Positions 4,632 to 13,144 of a DNA stretch of 14,790 nt are shown one piece after another. The stretch spans positions 1 through 14,790 of the forward strand of contig CANQTJ010000027.1 in assembly GCA_947626705.1 (NCBI GenBank), written 5' to 3'. A program made the position numbers and the translations under genes. The first letter of the stretch is position 1, and the number at the start of each line of letters is the position of its first letter. The notes below the pieces were generated by a model. That model worked only from the letters and a program-made list of their open reading frames with translations, did not search any database and was not told where the DNA came from. The DNA is from an uncultured Clostridia bacterium. Its GTDB lineage: Bacteria; Bacillota; Clostridia; TANB77; CAG-508.

Positions 4632-5498
4632 TTACATATAATCTAAAGAAATAGAAAAATTGTTTAGATAATTTAGAATAGAAGAATCTGTAGAAAAACA
4701 AAATTTTATTTTATAACTACAAAGTGTTTGAAATTTTTTACCAAACAGTTTATTAATTTCATTTTTACCATATTTACCATCACCAATAATAGGATATCCA
4801 ATGTGAGCTAGCTGAGCACGAATCTGATGAGTTTTACCTGTTTCTATTTGAACATCTAAAAGACTTGTATTATTGTTATATGTTTCTAATACAGTATAAG
4901 ATGTAATAATTTTTACATAACCTTTTTTAAAATTATCCGAAATATAAACTCTTGATTTTTTATTATCTTTAAAAAGATATGATTCAATTTTTTGAGATTT
5001 TACGTTAGGAATACCATAGACTAAAGCTAAATAATGTTTCTCAATTTCATGTTTCTTAAATTTTTCTAATAAAATATTTAAGGCTTTTTCATTTTTAGCA
5101 AATATTATTAGACCTGTTGTATTTCTATCAAGTCTATGACAAGGCATAGGTTTATATATGCAGTTTTCATATAATTTATGTACTATAGTAGTTAAAGAGT
5201 TTTCGCCAGTAACTTCAATATTAATTGGTTTATTAATAACTAAAATATTATCATCTTCATATTTTATATCTAAATTTAAATTATACTTATTATATAGCAA
5301 GTCATCTGAGATATAAACTAAAATTTCATCTCCTTCAAAAATATTAATATCTTTATTTATACGTTTGCCATTTACTTTAATATCTTTTTTTCTAAGAGTA
5401 TTACAAAATAAACCAAAAGATAAGTTTGGAATATTGTCTATTAAAAATTTATTTAATTTTTTTCCATTATATTTTTTACTTACAATTAACTTTTTCAT
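4632..5498 (-). CDS. RluA-family pseudouridine synthase
   Basis: The 288-residue protein has an N-terminal S4-like RNA-binding domain (about 1-65, ending FEGDEILVY) and a RluA-type catalytic domain. The catalytic signature HRLDRNTTGLIIFAKN carries the nucleophilic Asp124, and GKTHQIRAQLAHIGYPIIGDGKYG is the conserved second motif. Such enzymes convert uridine to pseudouridine in 23S rRNA or tRNA. The arrangement is that of RluC/RluD and their Firmicute paralogues; the exact target base cannot be told from sequence, so no symbol is given. The ribosome site is a modest GGAGC (5509-5513). It is divergent from alaS and AT-rich like the core genes. No terminator is evident beyond its stop at 4632-4634 before the promoter at 4557-4585. 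Confidence 0.92.
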   Translation of the reverse strand: MKKLIVSKKYNGKKLNKFLIDNIPNLSFGLFCNTLRKKDIKVNGKRINKDINIFEGDEILVYISDDLLYNKYNLNLDIKYEDDNILVINKPINIEVTGENSLTTIVHKLYENCIYKPMPCHRLDRNTTGLIIFAKNEKALNILLEKFKKHEIEKHYLALVYGIPNVKSQKIESYLFKDNKKSRVYISDNFKKGYVKIITSYTVLETYNNNTSLLDVQIETGKTHQIRAQLAHIGYPIIGDGKYGKNEINKLFGKKFQTLCSYKIKFCFSTDSSILNYLNNFSISLDYM

Positions 5499-5529
5499 AA
5501 AATTATATGCTCCATTTAAAATAAAAAAA

Positions 5530-5633
5530 TTTTTTTTATAATAATTATTATGTTACTTAGTCAGATATAATAAACAAAGATATTATTAAGCATTGTTATT
5601 TTTAGGCTGACTATTAATAATTATATAAAAAAA
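5530..5633. repeat. Imperfect long inverted repeat between rluA-type gene and alaS
   Basis: The left arm (5530-5564) starts with a T-run, then ATAATAATTATTA, and ends TAGTCAG. The right arm (5607-5633) mirrors it: CTGACTA, TTAATAATTATAT and an A-run. The left arm has about 7 extra bases (near 5551-5557). The middle (5565-5606) is unpaired. It sits between divergent genes, so it is not a shared terminator; a miniature mobile element or structured leader is possible. Confidence 0.5.
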
Positions 5634-5656
5634 TGGCAAAAAAAACAATACACTTA

Positions 5657-5685
5657 TTGATTTTTACATAAAAATGAATTATAAT
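5657..5685 (+). promoter_or_regulatory. Promoter of the alaS cluster
   Basis: TTGATT (5657-5662), 17 bases, TATAAT (5680-5685). The leader would be about 97 bases. No T-box specifier loop or T-box antiterminator sequence is seen in it, although alaS genes in Firmicutes often carry one. Confidence 0.7.
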
Positions 5686-5788
5686 TTTATACATATTTAA
5701 GAGTAATAATGCATAAGACGTAAAAATTTATCTAATCAAATTTTTATATCTGTATGTACTTTTTTGTAAAAAGAGAAAGGAATACAAA

Positions 5789-7546
5789 ATGAAAGCTATA
5801 GAAATAAGAAATAAATATTTAAATTTTTTTAAAAATAATGGACATTCAATTATACCATCAGCTCCATTAATACCGGAAAATGACCCATCTGTATTATTTA
5901 CAACAGCAGGAATGCAACCTTTAGTGCCATATCTTTTAGGAGAAAAACATCCTTCAGGAACAAGATTGACAGATTATCAAAAATGTGTAAGAACTAATGA
6001 TATTGATGAGGTAGGAGATAATAGACATTTAACATATTTTGAAATGCTTGGAAATTGGTCATTAGGGGATTATTTTAAAGAAGAATCAATTAAAATGAGT
6101 TTTGATTTTTTAACAAAAGAGTTACAAATACCTGTGGAAAAATTATCAGTAACAGTATTTGCAGGAGATGAAGATTGCCCAAGAGATAATTTGGCAGCAG
6201 AGTGTTGGAAAAAAGCTGGAATACCAGAAGGTCATATATATTATTATGGAAAAGATGATAATTGGTGGATTGCAGGGGAAGAAGGACCATGTGGACCAGA
6301 TACTGAAATGTATTATGATACTGGAAAGACACCTTGTGGACCAAATTGTCAACCGAATTGTGATTGCGGAAAATATGTTGAGATATGGAATAACGTATTT
6401 ATGGAGTATTTTAAAAGTAAAGATGGAAAATATACAAAACTATCACAACAAAATGTTGATACAGGTTTAGGGTTAGAAAGAATGGCAATGCTATTACAAG
6501 GAAAAGAAACTCCTTTTGATACTGAAATTTTTAAACCTATTATGGATAAATTGCTTGAACTAGAAAAAGTAGATATTATAGAAAGTAGAAGAATAATAGC
6601 AGAACATTTACGTTCAAGTATGATGATAATATCAGATGGTGGAAGACCAAGTAATGTCGATAGAGGTTATGTTTTAAGAAGATTAATTCGTAGAATGGTT
6701 AGACATCTTAACAAATTGCAAATAGATTTACAAGAGATTGCAAATTTAATTGATATAAATATAGATAATTTAAAAGAAATGTATCCTGAATTAACTAAAA
6801 ATCGTGAAATAATAAAATCTGTAATTATAGAGGAAAAAAATAAGTTTGTAAAAACTTTAACACATGGAGAAAAAGAATTTCAAAAAGAAATGAATAATAC
6901 AAAACAGCAAGGAAAAAATATAATAGATGGTAAAGTTGTATTTAAATTATATGATACTTATGGATTTCCACCAGAAGTAACAAAAGAATTGGCAGAAGAA
7001 AATAATATGGAAGTAGATATGAAAAAATTTGAAGAATTATTTAAAGAGCATCAAGAAAAATCAAGAGTGGGTTCAGAACAGAAGTTTAAGGGAGGATTAG
7101 CTGAACAAAATGAAATAACTATTTCATATCATACAGCAACACATTTATTAAATGCAGCACTAAAAGTTGTTGTTGGGCCAGATGTACATCAAAAGGGTTC
7201 TAATATAACGACAGAAAGAATGAGATTTGATTTTAGTTGTGACCATAAGTTGACAGATGAGGAGAAAAAGCAAGTAGAAGATTTAGTAAATGATTGGATT
7301 AAACAAGGACTAGATGTAACGATAGAAGAAATGAAAAAGGAAGACGCAATAAAATCAGGGGCAGAATGTATGTTTATAGAAAAATATCCTGATATTGTTA
7401 CAGTATATTCAATAGGTAATGTATCAAAAGAATTATGTGGAGGACCTCATGTCAAAAATACTAGAGAACTTGGAACTTTTAAAATTAAGAAAGAAGAAGC
7501 AAGTTCAGCCGGAGTAAGAAGAATAAAGGCTATTTTAGAAAAATAA
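5789..7546 (+). CDS. alaS: Alanyl-tRNA synthetase, compact form lacking C-Ala and the editing beta-barrel
   Basis: It charges tRNA-Ala with alanine and clears mis-acylated Ser or Gly. Class II motifs are present: FTTAGMQPLVPYLLG, then CVRTNDIDEVGDNRHLTYFEMLGNWS (motif 2) and DTGLGLER (motif 3, 224-231). A Cys-rich insert (CGPNCQPNCDCG) follows the GPCGPDTEMYY segment. The editing site residues His448 and His452 (HTATH) and Cys550 and His554 (CGGPH) are intact. At 585 residues it is about 290 shorter than usual: it stops right after the editing domain (SSAGVRRIKAILEK), so the C-Ala domain is absent. Only about 40 residues separate the end of the tRNA-recognition part from HTATH, so the beta-barrel (with FYAESGGQVGD) is missing too. 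Start ATG 5789 follows AGAAAGG. It heads a tight gene series. There is no sign of truncation by mutation; the stop is clean and the next gene starts 33 bases on. Confidence 0.95.
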   Translation: MKAIEIRNKYLNFFKNNGHSIIPSAPLIPENDPSVLFTTAGMQPLVPYLLGEKHPSGTRLTDYQKCVRTNDIDEVGDNRHLTYFEMLGNWSLGDYFKEESIKMSFDFLTKELQIPVEKLSVTVFAGDEDCPRDNLAAECWKKAGIPEGHIYYYGKDDNWWIAGEEGPCGPDTEMYYDTGKTPCGPNCQPNCDCGKYVEIWNNVFMEYFKSKDGKYTKLSQQNVDTGLGLERMAMLLQGKETPFDTEIFKPIMDKLLELEKVDIIESRRIIAEHLRSSMMIISDGGRPSNVDRGYVLRRLIRRMVRHLNKLQIDLQEIANLIDINIDNLKEMYPELTKNREIIKSVIIEEKNKFVKTLTHGEKEFQKEMNNTKQQGKNIIDGKVVFKLYDTYGFPPEVTKELAEENNMEVDMKKFEELFKEHQEKSRVGSEQKFKGGLAEQNEITISYHTATHLLNAALKVVVGPDVHQKGSNITTERMRFDFSCDHKLTDEEKKQVEDLVNDWIKQGLDVTIEEMKKEDAIKSGAECMFIEKYPDIVTVYSIGNVSKELCGGPHVKNTRELGTFKIKKEEASSAGVRRIKAILEK

Positions 7547-7579
7547 ATTTATTTGTATAAATTTTAGAAAGGAAAGAAA

Positions 7580-7924
7580 ATGGAAGATTGTATATTTTGT
7601 AAAATAATAAAAGGAGAAATACCTTCAAGTAAAGTATATGAAGATGATGAAATATTAGCATTTAATGATATAAATCCAGCTGCACCAATTCATATATTAG
7701 TAATACCAAAGAAGCATATAGCTTCATTAGCAGATATGGAAAAAGAAGATGAAAAAATAGTTGGAAAAATTTATGGTGTTATAAATAAAATAGCAGAAGA
7801 ACAAGGATTTAAACAAAATGGATATAGAGTAATTGTAAATTGTGGAAAAGATGCAGGTCAAGAAGTAATGCACTTACATTTTCACATATTAGCAGGAGCA
7901 AAATTTGGCGAAAAAATTATATAA
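7580..7924 (+). CDS. HIT-family (HinT-like) nucleotide hydrolase
   Basis: The 114-residue protein is full length for a bacterial HinT-type protein. It starts MEDCIFCKII, with the Cys4-x-x-Cys7 pair often used for zinc, and ends with the histidine triad HLHFHILAG (His98, His100, His102; His100 is the expected nucleophile). Such enzymes cleave phosphoramidate or acyl-adenylate bonds on AMP. HinT proteins hydrolyse aminoacyl-adenylates formed by aminoacyl-tRNA synthetases, so its place directly behind alaS (33 bases) makes functional sense, though that link is an inference. The ribosome site GAAAGGAAAG lies just ahead of ATG 7580, and addA follows 34 bases after its stop, so co-transcription is likely. 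Confidence 0.93.
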   Translation: MEDCIFCKIIKGEIPSSKVYEDDEILAFNDINPAAPIHILVIPKKHIASLADMEKEDEKIVGKIYGVINKIAEEQGFKQNGYRVIVNCGKDAGQEVMHLHFHILAGAKFGEKII

Positions 7925-7958
7925 AAACCTGTTTTTAGAAATATAAAAGGAGGAAACA

Positions 7959-10900
7959 ATGCCAAACTGGACTGAAGAACAAAAACAAGCAATATATGAA
8001 AAAAACTCTAATTTATTAGTAGCTGCTGCTGCACGGAAGTCGGAAAGACGGCTGTATTAGTTGAAAGAATAATAAATAAAGTAATAAATGAAAAAATTGA
8101 TATAGATAAATTGTTAGTAGTAACGTTTACAAATGCAGCAGCATCTGAAATGAGGGAAAGAGTATTAGATGCAATATATAAAAAATTAGATGAAGACCCA
8201 GAAAATGAAAACTTACAAAGACAAATAACATTATTAAATATGGCAAATATTTGTACAATAGATTCTTTTTGTTTAGATATTGTAAAAAATAATTTTTATG
8301 AATTAGAAAATATATCTCCAAATTTTAGAATAGCAGATACGCCTGAAATAGAGTTATTAAAACAAGAAATATTAGATGAATTATTTGAGAGCAAATATAT
8401 TTCAGGTGATGAAGATTTCACAAAATTAATAAATACATATACAAATTATAGAGATGATACACCTTTAAAGGATTTGATATTAAATATATATAGTTATATA
8501 AGTTCAAATCCATATCCTCAAAAATGGTTAAATGAAAAAATAGAAATGTTTAATATTAAAGATAAATTAGAACAAGATTTTAGTAAAACTATATGGGGAA
8601 AAGTATTATTAAAAGATATGCAAGATGAAGTTGAAGATGATATAACAATATTAGAAGATGTAAAAGAAGGCTTAAATCAAAATAAAGAATTAGAGGTATT
8701 TAGACAAATAATTGAAAGTGATATAAAACAATTAAAAATATTAGAACAAAATTTAGACAATTGGGATAAATCATACGAAATATGTCAAAATATTAAGTTT
8801 ACAATATGGTCAAGAGTAAAAGTAGAATCAGAAATAAAAGAAGAAGCAAAGAATATAAGAAATAGTGTAAAAGAAAAATTTTATAAAAAGAAAAATAGAA
8901 TTTTTGTATCAAATTCGCAACAATCCTATAAAGATATACAAGATATGTATGAAATATTAAAAAAATTAGAAAATTTAATTTTGCAATTTGATGATATATT
9001 TTTAAAAAAGAAAAGAGAAAAAAATATAGTAGATTTTACAGATATAGAACATTTAGCATTAAATATTTTAGTAAAAGGAATTGATAACAAAGGAAATATA
9101 ATAAAAACAGAAATAGCAAAAAAATATACTGAAAAATTTGAAGAAATAGCAATAGATGAATATCAAGATAGTAATTTAGTACAAGAATTTATACTTTCAT
9201 CAATATCTAGAGGTAATAATATGTTTATGGTAGGTGATGTAAAGCAAAGTATATATAGATTTAGACAAGCAATGCCAAAATTGTTTTTAGACAAGTATGA
9301 AAGATTTGAAACAGTTGAAAACAAAGATATTTTAAATAAAATAAATTCAGATAATGAACAAATTTATCTTCAAGGAAGAAAAATACAGTTATTTAAAAAT
9401 TTTAGAAGCAGAGATAATATATTAAACTTTACAAATCTAATTTTTAAAAATATTATGAGTTATAATTTAGGTGAAGTAGAATATGACGAAAAAGAGTATT
9501 TAAATTTTGGAGCAAAAGATTATAAAACAAATAACCAAAATTTAAAAATAGAAATTAATATAATAGATACGAACAAAATAGATAATGAAAATAATAATTA
9601 CATAGATGAAAATAACGACGATATTGACGAAGAAAATCAAGAATTAGAACATATAGAAGATATTGAAGTAGAAGCAAAATATGTTGCAAACAAAATAAAA
9701 AAAATGATAGACAGTAAATATCAAATTTACGATAGAAAAAAAGAAAATTTTAGAAACATAACTTATAAAGATATAGCTATTTTATTAAGATCTACAAAGG
9801 ATAAAGCAAATATATATGAACAAGAAATTATAAATTTAGGAATGCCAGTATTTTCAGATAGTAATCAAGAATACTTAACATCCATAGAAATTCAGACAAT
9901 AATGAGCTTATTAAAAGTAATAGATAATCCAATGCAAGATATACCTCTTGTAACAGTATTAAGGTCAAATATTGGAGGATTTACAGATAATGAACTAGTA
10001 GAAATTAGACTATCAGATAAAAATGATAATTTTTATAATTGTATGTTAAAAGCAAAAATTGATGTAAAACCAGAGTTAAAACAAAAAATAGAAAATTTTT
10101 TAAATAACATAAAAAAATGGAGAGAAGAACAAGAATATTTAGCATTAGATGAACTTATTTGGAAAATATATTCTGACACAGGTTATTATAATTATGTTGG
10201 ATTAATGCCAAATGGTAATATAAGACAAGCTAATTTAAAAATGTTATTTGAAAGAGCAAAAAAATATGAAACAACAAGTTTTAAAGGATTATATAATTTT
10301 ATAAATTTCATTGATAAATTAAAAATAAATTCAGGAGATTTAGGTTCAGCTAAAATAATTGGAGAAAATGATGATGTAATTAGAATAATGAGTATTCACA
10401 AAAGTAAAGGACTAGAATTTCCAGTAGTATTTCTAGTAAATGCTAATAAACAATTTAATGAACAAGATATTAGAAAAAATCCAGTATTATTACATCAAGA
10501 AATGGGTATAGGAGTTAAATATATTGATTATAATGCACAAGTTCAATATGATACTTTAACAAGACAATCAACCAAATGCCTTATAACAAATGAAAATACT
10601 TCAGAAGAAATGAGGATTTTATATGTTGCATTAACTAGAGCAAAAGAGAAGTTAATAATAACAGGTATATGTAAAGAATTTACAAAAAAAATAGAAAATA
10701 TGGAAAAACAGATACAAATATATTCAAGAAAAGACCAAAAAATCAATTCTATTTTAATAAAAAAATATAAAAATTATTTAGATTGGATTTTACTTGTTTA
10801 TTTATATGAAAAAGAAAATGCACAACAACTTATCGAGCTAAATAAGATTGAACAAAGCCAGATTATAAAATTACAAAATAAAGAAGTTGAACAAAATAGT

Positions 10901-11668
10901 TATAATCAAATATTAAAAAATTTAGATTCTAAAAAATATAAAGAACAAATGTTAGAAAATATAAAAAATCAAATAGAGTATGAATATAAAAATAAATTAT
11001 CAACTACAATACCTACAAAAAGCTCTGTTACTAAAATAAAACAGATGAAAAATAATGAGGAGTTAGTAAATGTAGAGAACTTAAAAGAAATTGACAATAT
11101 GGAAGAAATAAATTTTGAAAAGCCAAGATTTTTACAAGAAGAAAAACAAATAAAAATATCGCCATCTCAAAAAGGTACTTTAATCCATTTATGTATGCAA
11201 AAACTAAATCCTAAGGAGCAATATAATTTACAAAAAATAAAAGATTTAATAAATGACTTGCAATTAAAACAAATAATAACAGAAAAAGAACTTGAAGCAA
11301 TAAATCCGCATAAAATTTTAGAATTTACAAAATCTAAAATTTGGGAAGAACTGACAGTAGCAAAAGAAATATATAAAGAAAAAGCCTTTTACATAAATCT
11401 ACCAGCAAAAGAAATTTATAATCAAGATGTGGAAGAAGATATTTTAGTACAAGGTATTATTGATTTATATTATATAGATAAAGACGACAATCTAGTTTTA
11501 TTAGATTACAAGACTGACTATGTAGAAAAAGAATATGAACTTGTGCAAAAATATGAAAATCAATTAAAATTGTATAAAGAAACTTTAGAACAAGCTTTAA
11601 ATAAAAAAGTTGATAAAGTATATATTTATTCCGTTTACTTAGGAAAAGAGATAATGATTAATAAATAA
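7959..11668 (+). pseudogene. addA: AddA helicase-nuclease subunit, frame broken at Walker A
   Basis: AddA is the helicase-nuclease partner in AddAB, which resects double-strand breaks for recombination. The gene starts at ATG 7959 behind AAAAGGAGG with MPNWTEEQKQAIYEKNSNLLVAAAA. The frame then shifts at 8034-8041 and hits TAG at 8058; the remaining 1,190 or so codons are open in another frame. Leaving out C8034 and C8041 restores AAAAGSGKTAVLVERI, the family's Walker A. The restored protein is about 1,235 residues, the normal AddA length. All later motifs are intact: TFTNAAASEMRERV, DEYQDSN (motif II), VGDVKQSIYRFR, MSIHKSKGLEFPVV, YVALTRAKEKL, and the nuclease motif LLDYKTDYVEKEYE. addB, usually upstream, is absent from the window. 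The lesion is either real, removing ATPase and likely all function, or an assembly error; the otherwise clean frame means it is recent at most. Confidence 0.9.
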
Positions 11669-11726
11669 AAAAAATAGAAATTAATGTATAAAAAGTAATA
11701 AAATATAAGAAAGATGGAGAGAAGAT

Positions 11727-12194
11727 ATGGATAGAATGAAAACTTTATTAAAATATGCTTTATGGTTAATTTTGTTTTTTATATTTTCAGAAATAATGAT
11801 AAATATAAATATACAAACAACATACCAAAATATTGGAAGAAAAGATAATATAGAACAAGTTAATATATACCAAGCACAAGCAACAAAAATTAATGGAAGA
11901 ATAAAAGGGACAATATATAACAATACAAAAAATAAAATTGACAAAAATTATTTGAGAATAGATTTATACTCAGAACGAGATAATTTTTTAGGAAGTAAAT
12001 ATATAGATGTTTCAAATTTAAGAGATAATGAAAGCAGAGATTTTGAGATATATTTTAAAGTACAAGATGTAGAATATTATGAAATAAAATTCACAGATGA
12101 AAAACAAGAAGGAGAACTTCCAGAAATGCTAAAAGACTTAACTAAAAGTGAAATAATATGGGGAACATTTTTAACATTTTTAATATTTTGGTAA
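11727..12194 (+). CDS. Membrane protein with FxLYD-like domain, function unknown
   Basis: The 155-residue protein has a hydrophobic segment at about 8-25 and a second at its very C-terminus (IIWGTFLTFLIFW), with a domain of about 115 residues between. That middle part (KGTIYNNTKNKID... LRIDLYSERDNFLGSKYIDVSNLRDNESRDFEIYF) resembles FxLYD domains, small beta-sandwiches found in cell-surface proteins of Gram-positive bacteria: note the LYS-x-x-x-N-x-L-G turn and the SNLRDNESRDFEI strand. Both segments could leave the domain outside the membrane as a loop, or the first could be a signal peptide. ATG 11727 follows GGAGAGAAG. It lies 58 bases after addA and ahead of yebC on the same strand. Role unknown; assignment to FxLYD is by eye. 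Confidence 0.7.
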   Translation: MDRMKTLLKYALWLILFFIFSEIMININIQTTYQNIGRKDNIEQVNIYQAQATKINGRIKGTIYNNTKNKIDKNYLRIDLYSERDNFLGSKYIDVSNLRDNESRDFEIYFKVQDVEYYEIKFTDEKQEGELPEMLKDLTKSEIIWGTFLTFLIFW

Positions 12195-12213
12195 TTACAA
12201 AATAGTTACAACT

Positions 12214-12339
12214 CAAAGTTAAAAAGTTTTATTAAAAAGGTTAAATATATAATATTTGTAAAAATACTACACAAAATAAAAAATGTATGATACAATATGA
12301 TACAATAAAAATCAACAAAATTTAGGCAAAGTTAAAAAG
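12214..12339 (+). repeat. 13-base direct repeats in the yebC upstream region
   Basis: CAAAGTTAAAAAG occurs at 12214-12226 and 12327-12339. Between them is a perfect tandem ATGATACAAT twice (12287-12306), each copy containing a -10-like TACAAT, with no good -35 at 17 bases. In such AT-rich DNA these may be chance, but they bracket the likely yebC promoter region. Confidence 0.4.
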
Positions 12340-12404
12340 GAAAAATTTAATAAAAGAACACTTAAAAGCCTTGAAAATAGAAAAATTAAAAGGAGGAATT
12401 AAAC

Positions 12405-13124
12405 ATGTCAGGACATAGTAAATGGCATAACATACAAGCAAAAAAAGGAAAAGCAGATGCAGCAAAAGGAAAAATATTTACAAAATTAGGGAGAGAATTA
12501 TTAATAGCAGTAAAAGAAGGTGGACCAGATCCAGCTGGAAATTCAAAATTAAAGGCAGTAATTGCAAAATGTAAAGCTGCAAATATGCCAAATGATACTA
12601 TTAACAATTCAATAAAAAAAGCATCAACAAGTAATGAAAATTATGAAGAAATAGTATATGAAGGATATGGACCTAATGGAGTTGCTGTAATAGTAGAAGC
12701 ATCAACAGACAATAAAAATAGGACAGCAGCAGATGTAAGACATGTATTTGATAAAGCAGGAGGAAATTTAGGAACAACAGGTTGTGTATCATATATGTTT
12801 AATAAAAAAGGTGTAATAGTTATGGAAAAAGCTTCAACAGATATGAATGAAGATGATTTAATGATGTTAGCATTAGATTCAGGAGCAGAAGATTTTATAT
12901 CAGAAGAAGAAATTTATGAAATAACAACAGAACCATCTGATTTTACACAAGTTAGTGAAAAACTAGAAGAAGCTGGATTAGAATTTTTAGAAGCAGAAGT
13001 TCAAATGGTTCCTACTACAACAGTTAAATTAGACGATAAAGGCGTAGAAAAAATGGAAAGACTTATAAAAAGATTAGAAGAACTTGATGATGTTGCAAAT
13101 ATTTATCATAATTGGGAAGAATAA
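12405..13124 (+). CDS. yebC: YebC/PmpR family protein
   Basis: The 239-residue protein is full length. It opens with the family hallmark MSGHSKWHNIQAKKGKADAAKGKIFTKL (first 28 residues) and contains NMPNDTINNSIKKAS and YEGYGPNGVAVIVEASTDNKNRTAADVRH, followed by the GGNLGTTGCVSYMF motif. YebC proteins were described as DNA-binding regulators; more recent work links family members to translation, easing ribosome stalling at proline-rich stretches. Its place among translation and RNA-modification genes suits the latter. ATG 12405 follows AAAGGAGG. It is 210 bases from the preceding gene, so it may have its own promoter. rlmD starts about 20 bases later and is probably co-transcribed. Confidence 0.96.
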   Translation: MSGHSKWHNIQAKKGKADAAKGKIFTKLGRELLIAVKEGGPDPAGNSKLKAVIAKCKAANMPNDTINNSIKKASTSNENYEEIVYEGYGPNGVAVIVEASTDNKNRTAADVRHVFDKAGGNLGTTGCVSYMFNKKGVIVMEKASTDMNEDDLMMLALDSGAEDFISEEEIYEITTEPSDFTQVSEKLEEAGLEFLEAEVQMVPTTTVKLDDKGVEKMERLIKRLEELDDVANIYHNWEE

Positions 13125-13144
13125 AAGCAGGATTAGGAGAAATG

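Noticed and set aside
5692..5788. T-box riboswitch ahead of alaS
   Set aside because: The roughly 97-base leader is too short and has no T-box consensus (AGGGTGG...) and no terminator/antiterminator pair.
6090..6470. Open frames in other phases inside alaS (both strands)
   Set aside because: They lie fully within a well-supported synthetase gene, have no ribosome sites and give hydrophobic or low-complexity translations.
11681..11944. Minus-strand hydrophobic frame over the FxLYD-like gene
   Set aside because: It is the mirror of the plus-strand gene, which has a ribosome site, a fitting domain and operon context.
12386..12607. Minus-strand frame over the start of yebC
   Set aside because: It overlaps the highly conserved yebC N-terminus and has no initiation signals.
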